Assembly: GCA_020216625.1 (NCBI GenBank)
Contig: JAIUYB010000033.1
Span: 1-11,431, forward strand
From: Desulfarculus sp.
GTDB lineage: Bacteria > Desulfobacterota > Desulfarculia > Desulfarculales > Desulfarculaceae
DNA: 11,431 nucleotides
Direction of reading: 5' to 3'
The position numbers and the translations under genes are program-made. Position 1 is the stretch's first letter. Each line of letters opens with the position of its first letter. Of this stretch, positions 6,201-11,431 are shown piece by piece. Under the pieces are notes generated by a model. It worked only from the letters and a program-made list of their open reading frames with translations. It was not told where the DNA came from and ran no database searches.

Positions 6201-6235
6201 AACGCCCCGGCCAGGAGGCCGGGGCGTTTTGTCTT
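6201..6235. terminator. Intrinsic terminator between convergent operons
   Basis: The arms AACGCCCCGGCC (6201-6212) and GGCCGGGGCGTT (6217-6228) form a perfect 12-bp stem with an AGGA loop, followed on the plus strand by a short T-rich stretch (6227-6230, then GTCTT). It lies 19 bases after the CheX-like stop. On the other strand the stem is followed by GGTTTTGG, so it may also end the minus-strand operon converging from the right. Confidence 0.9.
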
Positions 6236-6251
6236 GCCTTGGGGCTGGCGT

Positions 6252-7148
6252 CTAGGCCTGGGGCCAGAAATCCTTGAGCGCATCCAGCTCTTTTTGCAGG
6301 GGGGCGTCGCTGGCCGGCATGGGCAAAGGCGAACGGGCCGGGCCGCCGGCGTAGCCCACCAGGTCCATGGCCCGCTTTAGTCCGCCGATGCCCTGGCCGG
6401 TGGTGACCATCTGGGCCAGGGGCGTCAGGCGGCGCTGCAACTCCAGAGCCTTGGCGTGGTCGCCGGCCTGGTGGGCCTCCTGCACCGCCACACAGAGCCG
6501 GGGCAGGACGTTGGCCACCGCCAGAATGCCGCCCACCGCGCCCAGGCACAGGGCGGGATAAAAGACGGTGGCGCTGCCCACGAAGACCGCGAAGCCGGGC
6601 TGGCTCAGGCGGATGATGTCGCCCAGTTGGGTCAGGTTGCCCGAGCTGTCCTTGCAGCCCACGATGTTGGGGTGCCGGCTCAGCCGGGCCACCAGGTCGG
6701 CCGGCAGGTTGACGCCGGTGAACTGGGGCACGTTGTAGACCAGGATCGGGATCGTCGCCGCCTCGGCCACCTTCTGGTAGTGAGCCTCCAGCACCGCCGG
6801 GGTCATCTGGCCCTTGTAGTAGCAGGGGCTGACCACCAGGGCGCAGTCGGCGCCCAGCTCGGCCGCCCGCCGGGTGAAGGCGATGGTGTGGCGGGTGGAT
6901 TCCAAGCCAGTGCCGATCATCAGGGTCTTTTCCGGCGACCTGGCCTGGTGCGCGGCGGCGATGACCTCCTCGCGCTCCTTCTCGCTGAGATAGCCGCTCT
7001 CACCATTGCTGCCCAGCACCAGGTAGCCGCCCAGGCCGGTGGCGTTCCAGGCCCGGAGGTTGGCTTGCAAGGCGTTCAGATCCAACGCCTCGTCCTGGGA
7101 GAAGGAAGTGGCCACCGGGGGCAGGACGCCCTGAAGCTTCAAACCCAT
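6252..7148 (-). CDS. DapA-superfamily aldolase, probably 4-hydroxy-2-oxoglutarate aldolase-like
   Basis: The 298-residue product is a class I Schiff-base aldolase of the DHDPS/NAL superfamily. The Schiff-base lysine is K166 in IVGCKDSSGN and the catalytic tyrosine is Y138 in LVYNVPQFTG. The substrate loop reads GSNGES (46-51) rather than the GTTGE of dihydrodipicolinate synthase. SPCYYKGQM (107-115), PNIVGCKDSSG and GIGGLKRAMDLVGYAGGPAR resemble mammalian HOGA1, which splits 4-hydroxy-2-oxoglutarate into pyruvate and glyoxylate. The upstream neighbour is a glyoxylate aminotransferase homologue, which fits that product. The ATG at 7148 has GGGGAGGT seven bases upstream. The gene follows the aminotransferase by 99 bases with no terminator between them. 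A 2-keto-3-deoxy-sugar-acid aldolase or a true DapA remain alternatives. Confidence 0.88.
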   Translation of the reverse strand: MGLKLQGVLPPVATSFSQDEALDLNALQANLRAWNATGLGGYLVLGSNGESGYLSEKEREEVIAAAHQARSPEKTLMIGTGLESTRHTIAFTRRAAELGADCALVVSPCYYKGQMTPAVLEAHYQKVAEAATIPILVYNVPQFTGVNLPADLVARLSRHPNIVGCKDSSGNLTQLGDIIRLSQPGFAVFVGSATVFYPALCLGAVGGILAVANVLPRLCVAVQEAHQAGDHAKALELQRRLTPLAQMVTTGQGIGGLKRAMDLVGYAGGPARSPLPMPASDAPLQKELDALKDFWPQA

Positions 7149-7247
7149 GTTGTCGACCTCCCCGGCGGCTAAGGCCGCTCGCTTGCGGGTGATGGGAAGG
7201 GACTTGGCGCGGGCGGGGCCGTCGGCGACTCCACCCGCGCGCGCAGG

Positions 7248-8354
7248 CTAGAGCAGGCGGCGCAGGGCGTCCAGCAGGCGGGAGACGCTGCGGGGCTCGC
7301 AGGTCTCGCCCATCAGGCCGATGCGCCAGATCTTGCCGGCCACCGGCCCCAGGCCAGCGCCCACCTCGATGTTGTACTCGTTCAACAGGCGCTTGCGCAG
7401 GGGCTCCACCTGGTCGGCCACCGGCGGGAAGACCGCGATCAGCTCCGGCAGGCGGTAGCCCTCCTGGGCGAAGAAGGTGAAACCCAGCTCGGTCAGGCCC
7501 TGGCAGAGGATGTCGCTGACCCGTTGATGGCGGGCCCAGCGGTTCTCCAGGCCCTCCTGGGCGATGATGCGCAGTCCCTCGTAGATGCCGAAGATCATGG
7601 TGATGGGGGCGGTGTGGTGATACACCCGCTCGCTGTTGCCCCAGTATTTTTGCAAGAGGGTCACGTCCAGGTACCAGTTCTGGACCTTGGTCTTGCGCGC
7701 GGCGATGACGGCCATGGCCTTGTCGCTGAAGGTGATGGGCGACAGACCCGGGGGCACGCTCAGGCACTTTTGGGTGCCGCTGTAGCAGCAGTCGATGCCC
7801 CATTCGTCCACCTTGACCGGGATGCCGCCCAGGCTGGTCACCGCGTCCACCACGAAAAGGGTGCTCTTGTCGCGCAGATAGGCGCCCAGCTCCTCCAGGG
7901 GCTGGCGCACGCCGGTGGAAGTCTCGGCGTGGACGATGGCGCAGAGCTTGGCGTCGGGGTTGGCCTTCAGGGTGTCGATGAGCTGGTTGATGTCGATGGG
8001 CTGGCCCCAGGTGGCCTCCACGTTGATGACCTGGGCCCCATAGCGGCGGGCGACCTCGGTCAGGCGCTGGCCGAAGACGCCATGCACGCAGATGACGGCC
8101 TTGTCGCCCGGCTCCAGCAGGTTGACCATGGCCGCCTCCAGGCCGGCGCTGCCGGTGCCGGAGACCGGGAAGGTCAGGAGGTTCTTGGTCAGGAAGGTGT
8201 CGCGCAGCATCTGGCAGACATCATCCATTATCCGGATGAATTCGGGGTCCAGGTGGCCGATGATGGGGGTGGACATGGCGCGCAGCACGCGGTAGGAGAC
8301 GTTGCTGGGGCCGGGGCCCATCAAAAGGCGTACGGGAGGGGTCAACTCCTTCAT
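7248..8354 (-). CDS. Alanine-glyoxylate (serine-pyruvate) aminotransferase family protein
   Basis: This 368-residue protein is a fold-type I, class V PLP aminotransferase. It starts with the family opening LLMGPGPSNVSYRVL. It has VSGTGSAGLEAAM (64-76, PLP phosphate contact), D170 in FVVDAVTSLGG (pyridine nitrogen contact) and the PLP lysine K196 in YSGTQKCLSVPPG. The block YHHTAPITMIFGIYEGL and the C-terminal RIGLMGE, containing the carboxylate-binding arginine, match AGXT, which makes glycine and pyruvate from glyoxylate and alanine; serine can be the donor in relatives. Length is close to the human enzyme (392). The ATG at 8354 has a perfect AAGGAG six bases upstream; extension further upstream is not family-like. 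It is the first gene of a two-gene operon with the aldolase. The exact amino donor cannot be read from sequence. Confidence 0.9.
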   Translation of the reverse strand: MKELTPPVRLLMGPGPSNVSYRVLRAMSTPIIGHLDPEFIRIMDDVCQMLRDTFLTKNLLTFPVSGTGSAGLEAAMVNLLEPGDKAVICVHGVFGQRLTEVARRYGAQVINVEATWGQPIDINQLIDTLKANPDAKLCAIVHAETSTGVRQPLEELGAYLRDKSTLFVVDAVTSLGGIPVKVDEWGIDCCYSGTQKCLSVPPGLSPITFSDKAMAVIAARKTKVQNWYLDVTLLQKYWGNSERVYHHTAPITMIFGIYEGLRIIAQEGLENRWARHQRVSDILCQGLTELGFTFFAQEGYRLPELIAVFPPVADQVEPLRKRLLNEYNIEVGAGLGPVAGKIWRIGLMGETCEPRSVSRLLDALRRLL

Positions 8355-8423
8355 TTCTAGCTCCTTGGCGCAACAGGGGGACCTGACCCGCGGGCGCCGG
8401 GCCGAGGGTAAGCCTTGCGGTTC

Positions 8424-8445
8424 ACAAATGGGTACTAATTTGTAC
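8424..8445. promoter_or_regulatory. Palindromic operator-like site at the aminotransferase promoter
   Basis: ACAAAT (8424-8429) and ATTTGT (8438-8443) are perfect inverted arms around an 8-base spacer. A second overlapping symmetry, GTAC-N6-GTAC (8432-8435 and 8442-8445), is present as well. The site is unusually AT-rich for this region and coincides with the likely -10 box of the leftward promoter. That is the expected place for a repressor. The cognate protein is unknown. Confidence 0.5.
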
Positions 8446-8465
8446 GCCCGGCGGCCCCCTGTCAA
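8439..8465 (-). promoter_or_regulatory. Probable sigma-70 promoter of the aminotransferase-aldolase operon
   Basis: On the minus strand a perfect TTGACA (8465-8460) is followed after 15 bases by TACAAA (8444-8439), four of six matches to TATAAT. The spacing is two bases short of ideal, which is common for regulated promoters. Transcription would begin about 75-80 bases upstream of the aminotransferase ATG. Confidence 0.45.
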
Positions 8466-8490
8466 GTCGTTTGGCGCGATTATGTCCTCC

Positions 8491-8527
8491 GGGCCATATT
8501 TTGGCCCTCCCCGCCCCCGCGGGGCGG
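8491..8527. repeat. Two adjacent palindromes in the kinase leader
   Basis: GGGCCA (8491-8496) and TGGCCC (8502-8507) are perfect arms around TATTT. CCGCCCC (8511-8517) and GGGGCGG (8521-8527) form a 7-bp stem with a 3-base loop. The first surrounds a possible -10 hexamer (CATATT, 8495-8500) for the kinase gene, with a weak TTGGCG (8471-8476) 18 bases above it. Neither is followed by a T-run. Confidence 0.35.
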
Positions 8528-8612
8528 CCCGCGCCGGCCCGGCTTGTGCGAAAGGGCGCTATCGAGTAATAATCCGCCAGATGTCGTGGCCATTTCATCC
8601 CCAGGAGGCCCT

Positions 8613-10913
8613 TTGACCATCCCCGGCCCCGGAGCCAATCCCGACCCCGCGACCCTGCCCGGACCCGAGGCCGCGGACCTGGCCCAGGCCTGCGACCAGG
8701 CCGCCCTGGGCATGGCCCTGGTGGACCCCGGCGGCCGCTTCCTCTGGGTCAACCGCCATCTGTGCGAGATGCTTGGCCATCCCCGGGCCGCCCTGGCCGG
8801 GGCCTTCCTCCCAGGGCTGATTCATCCCCAGGACCGCCCGGCGGCCGAGGGCTTCTGGCGACGCCCCCAGGCCAGCCCCCGGGTGGTGGAGCAGCGCTGC
8901 CGCTATCTGCACGCCTTTGGCCACGAACTCTGGGTGCTGGTCAAGGCCAGCCAGGTGCGGGACGGATCGGGCGGTCTCCGGCACATCTTCTGTCTGTTCA
9001 TGGACATCACCCAGGAGCGCCGGGCCGAGCAGGCCCTGATCCAGTCGGAGCAGGAATACCGCACCATCTTCGAGACCGCCGGCAACCCGGTGATCATCAT
9101 GGAAGAGGACACCACGGTGATGCTGGCCAACGAGGAGTTCGTCAAGCTCACCGGGGTGGCCAAGGACCAATTGGAAGGCAAGCGTTCCTGGACCGACTTC
9201 ATCGCCGCTCACGACGTGGAGCGGATGCTGGGCTACCACCGCCTGCGCCGGGTGGACCCGGCCGCACCGCCCCGGGCCTATGAGGCCCATGTCCTGGACC
9301 ACGCCGGCCAGTTGCGCGACTGCCTGGTGACGGTGGCGCTGATCCCCGGCACCCGGCGCAGCGTGGCCTCGCTGTTGGACATGACCGGCCGCAAGAAGGC
9401 CGAGGCCGAGCGCGAGGTCCTGGCCGCGGCCATCGCCCAGGCGGCCGAGGGGGTCGTGGTCAGCGATCCGGCCGGGCGCATCCTCTACGCCAACCCGGCC
9501 GCCCAGCGACTCTGCGACCGGGACGGCCAGGGCCTGGAGGGTTGGAACCTGGCCCTGGCTCCGGGGCCGGGCGGCCAGCCCTGGCCGGAGGAATTGTGGC
9601 TGGCCCTGACCCAGGGGCGGGCCTGGGCCGGGCGTCACCGGGTCGGCGAGCCTCCCCGGGAGCTGGTGCTGGAGCTGGGCCTGTCGCCGGTGCGCGACGA
9701 GGGCGGCGCGGTGAGCCACTTCGCCCTGATGCTGCGCGACGTCAGCCAGGAGGACAGCCTCCAGGCACAGTTGCGCCAGGCTCAGAAGATGGAGGCCATC
9801 GGCACCCTGGCTGGGGGCATCGCCCATGATTTCAACAACATCCTGGCCTCGATCCTGGGCTACAGCGAGATCGTGCTCCACGACCTTCTGCCCGAGGGCC
9901 ACCCGGCCCAGGATCCGCTGCGCGAGGTGATCATCGCCGCTCGCCGGGCCCGGGACCTCACCGACCGCATCCTGACCTTCAGCCGCAAGGGCGGCGAGCG
10001 CCGCCAGCCGGTGGACCCGGCCCAGGTGGTGCGGGAGGCCATGAGCCTGCTCAGGGCCTCGCTGCCCGCCACCATCGGCATCAGGACCAGCATCGACCCG
10101 GCGGTGGGCCTGGTTTTGGCCGATCCCACCCAGTTGCACCAGGTGGCCCTGAACCTGGGCACCAACGCCGGTCAGGCCATGAGCCCGGGGGGCGGAGTGT
10201 TGAGCGTGGACCTGTCGCGGGTGAGCCTGGGAGCGGGGACGGGCAACGGCCACCCGGCCCTGCCGCCGGGGGATTACGCCCTGCTGGTGGTCTCCGACAC
10301 CGGGCCGGGCATCGCCCCGCCGGTGCTGGAACGCATCTTCGAGCCTTATTTCACCACCAAGGGGCCGGGCCAGGGCACCGGTCTGGGACTGGCCATGGTC
10401 CATGGCATCGTCACCGGCCACGGCGGAGCGGTGGAGGTGGACAGCCGGCCCCAGCAGGGCACCAGCTTCCGGGTCTGGCTGCCCTTGGCCCCGGAGGCCT
10501 CGGCCCCGGAGGACGCCCCCTTGGAGGCGGTCCGGGGCCAAGGCCAGCGGGTCTGGGTGGTGGATGACGAGGCCGGGGTGGCGGCCATGCTGGGCAGCAT
10601 GCTGAGCAATCTGGGCTATCGCGCGCGGGTGTTCAGCGACCCGTTGGAGGCCTGGGAGGCCTTTCTGGACTCCCCCGGCGAGCCTGAGCTGTTGGTCAGC
10701 GACCAGACCATGCCCGGCTTGACCGGCGCGGCCCTGGCCACCCGGGTGCTGGGCCTGCGGCCGGACCTGCCGGTGATTCTCTGCTCGGGCTACAGCGGCG
10801 CGGCCACCCCGGAGGAGCTCAAAGCCTTGGGGGTGGCCGAATACCTGGCCAAGCCGGTGGAGCGCGCCCGCCTGACCCAGGCCGTGCACCTGGCCCTGCA
10901 GCGGAGGGCCTGA
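8613..10913 (+). CDS. Soluble triple-PAS hybrid sensor histidine kinase
   Basis: The 766-residue protein (TTG start) holds three PAS domains (about 25-135, 145-258, 270-378), a HisKA dimerisation domain with phosphoaccepting H405 in GGIAHDFNNIL, and an ATPase domain. The ATPase domain has an N box (LNLGTNAGQAM, N518), a G1 box (DTGPGI, D562), an F box (FEPYFTTK) and a G2 box (GTGLGL, 588-593). It ends with a receiver domain (D651-D652, phosphoacceptor D697 in VSDQTMPGLTG, K747). All catalytic residues are present. I see no signal peptide or membrane segment, so it senses in the cytoplasm, and the PAS ligand is unknown. The TTG at 8613 is chosen for AGGAGG (8603-8608) four bases upstream; a TTG at 8544 in the same frame lacks a comparable site. 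It is divergent from the aminotransferase operon and followed by its likely partner regulator. Confidence 0.93.
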   Translation: MTIPGPGANPDPATLPGPEAADLAQACDQAALGMALVDPGGRFLWVNRHLCEMLGHPRAALAGAFLPGLIHPQDRPAAEGFWRRPQASPRVVEQRCRYLHAFGHELWVLVKASQVRDGSGGLRHIFCLFMDITQERRAEQALIQSEQEYRTIFETAGNPVIIMEEDTTVMLANEEFVKLTGVAKDQLEGKRSWTDFIAAHDVERMLGYHRLRRVDPAAPPRAYEAHVLDHAGQLRDCLVTVALIPGTRRSVASLLDMTGRKKAEAEREVLAAAIAQAAEGVVVSDPAGRILYANPAAQRLCDRDGQGLEGWNLALAPGPGGQPWPEELWLALTQGRAWAGRHRVGEPPRELVLELGLSPVRDEGGAVSHFALMLRDVSQEDSLQAQLRQAQKMEAIGTLAGGIAHDFNNILASILGYSEIVLHDLLPEGHPAQDPLREVIIAARRARDLTDRILTFSRKGGERRQPVDPAQVVREAMSLLRASLPATIGIRTSIDPAVGLVLADPTQLHQVALNLGTNAGQAMSPGGGVLSVDLSRVSLGAGTGNGHPALPPGDYALLVVSDTGPGIAPPVLERIFEPYFTTKGPGQGTGLGLAMVHGIVTGHGGAVEVDSRPQQGTSFRVWLPLAPEASAPEDAPLEAVRGQGQRVWVVDDEAGVAAMLGSMLSNLGYRARVFSDPLEAWEAFLDSPGEPELLVSDQTMPGLTGAALATRVLGLRPDLPVILCSGYSGAATPEELKALGVAEYLAKPVERARLTQAVHLALQRRA

Positions 10914-10917
10914 GACC

Positions 10918-11431
10918 ATGGCCCGGGTGCTGATCATCGACGACGACCAGCAACTCTGCGGGATGCTGGCCCTGAAACTGAGCCTTTTGGGCAACCAGCC
11001 GGAAAAAGCCCATTCACTGGCCGAGGGATTGGCACTGGCGGCGGCGCGGGAATTCGACGTGGTCTTTCTGGACGTGCGTCTGCCCGACGGCGATGGTCTG
11101 GCCGCGCTGCCGGCCCTGCAACAGAGCCCGGGTCGGCCGGAGGTGATCATCATCACCGGGGCCGGCGACCCGGACGGGGCGGAGCTGGCCATCAAGAGCG
11201 GGGCCTGGGACTACATCAAGAAGCCCTCCTCGGTCCAAGCCATGATCCTGCCCGTGATCCGGGCGGTGCAGTACCGCCAGGAGCGGGCCGCCGGCGGGCG
11301 GCGGGTGGCCCTGCGGCGCGAGGGCATCGTGGGCGAGAGCCCGGCCATGCAGGCCTGCCTGGACCTGCTGGCCCAGGCCGCGGGCAGCGAGGCCAATCTG
11401 TTGATCAGCGGCGAGACCGGCACCGGCAAGG
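10918..11431 (+). CDS. NtrC-family sigma-54-dependent response regulator (3' end outside window)
   Basis: The visible 171 residues comprise a receiver domain followed by the start of an AAA+ domain. The receiver has acidic D8-D10, phosphoacceptor D52 in VVFLDVRLPDGDG, T80 in IIITGAG and the KKP lysine at 102 in WDYIKKP. The AAA+ part begins at IVGESPAMQACLDLL and is cut at the Walker A motif GETGTGK (165-171). Such proteins hydrolyse ATP to open RNA polymerase-sigma-54 promoters when phosphorylated. The GAFTGA loop and the C-terminal Fis-type DNA-binding domain should follow outside the window. The ATG at 10918 has GGAGGG nine bases upstream and lies 4 bp after the hybrid kinase stop, so the two almost certainly form a two-component pair. 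Its target promoters are unknown. Confidence 0.95.
   Translation, partial: MARVLIIDDDQQLCGMLALKLSLLGNQPEKAHSLAEGLALAAAREFDVVFLDVRLPDGDGLAALPALQQSPGRPEVIIITGAGDPDGAELAIKSGAWDYIKKPSSVQAMILPVIRAVQYRQERAAGGRRVALRREGIVGESPAMQACLDLLAQAAGSEANLLISGETGTGK

Noticed and set aside
6252..7148. Assignment of the aldolase as dapA of lysine biosynthesis
   Set aside because: The GSNGES and PCYYKGQM motifs and the aminotransferase partner favour a HOGA1-like role; no lysine genes are nearby.
8595..11195. Very long minus-strand open frame opposite the hybrid kinase
   Set aside because: The plus strand encodes a complete PAS-HisKA-ATPase-receiver protein; the antisense frame is open only because of high GC at third positions.
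1..11431. CRISPR arrays, insertion sequences, integrases, tRNA or rRNA genes
   Set aside because: No regularly spaced repeats, transposase motifs, att-like duplications or RNA gene signatures were seen.

Overview
This is a GC-rich stretch of bacterial chromosome with eleven supported genes, all colinear and apparently intact except the two cut by the window edges. Three things point to a Desulfobacterota-type (former deltaproteobacterial) motile anaerobe: a hook gene behind a near-perfect sigma-54 promoter, an FdhD/ModE-type molybdenum signature, and a large PAS hybrid kinase paired with an NtrC-type regulator. The lineage is an inference from gene content, not from a marker gene.

Left part (1-3684): fdhD (minus strand, 3' end outside the window) encodes the sulfurtransferase that matures formate dehydrogenase. 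It is divergent from flgE, an enlarged 729-residue flagellar hook protein. A -24/-12 promoter (742-757) lies upstream of flgE, with a possible enhancer palindrome about 100 bp further up. A structured 323-bp gap with no gene follows, then a short single-domain ModE-like DNA-binding protein.

Middle (3791-6235): a consensus-like sigma-70 promoter and a foldable leader precede four tightly packed plus-strand genes. These are cheD (receptor deamidase), an HDOD-domain protein, a CheY-like receiver and a CheX-like phosphatase. The genes overlap or nearly touch and end at a strong intrinsic terminator (6201-6230). The set contains adaptation and phosphate-removal functions but no CheA, CheW or receptor, so it presumably serves a chemosensory array encoded elsewhere.

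Right of centre (6252-8465, minus strand): a two-gene operon encodes an alanine-glyoxylate aminotransferase homologue followed by a DapA-superfamily aldolase. The aldolase's motifs resemble 4-hydroxy-2-oxoglutarate aldolase (HOGA1) more than dihydrodipicolinate synthase. Together they could split 4-hydroxy-2-oxoglutarate into pyruvate and glyoxylate and transaminate the glyoxylate to glycine. The promoter region carries a TTGACA box and a palindrome placed like an operator.

Right end (8613-11431, plus strand): divergent from that operon are a soluble triple-PAS hybrid histidine kinase and, 4 bp later, an NtrC-type response regulator. The regulator is cut off at its Walker A motif by the window edge. 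I see no phage, IS element, CRISPR, tRNA or rRNA. I do not see a clearly new system; the most noteworthy items are the glyoxylate gene pair with its putative operator, the che module without a kinase, and several structured non-coding segments.
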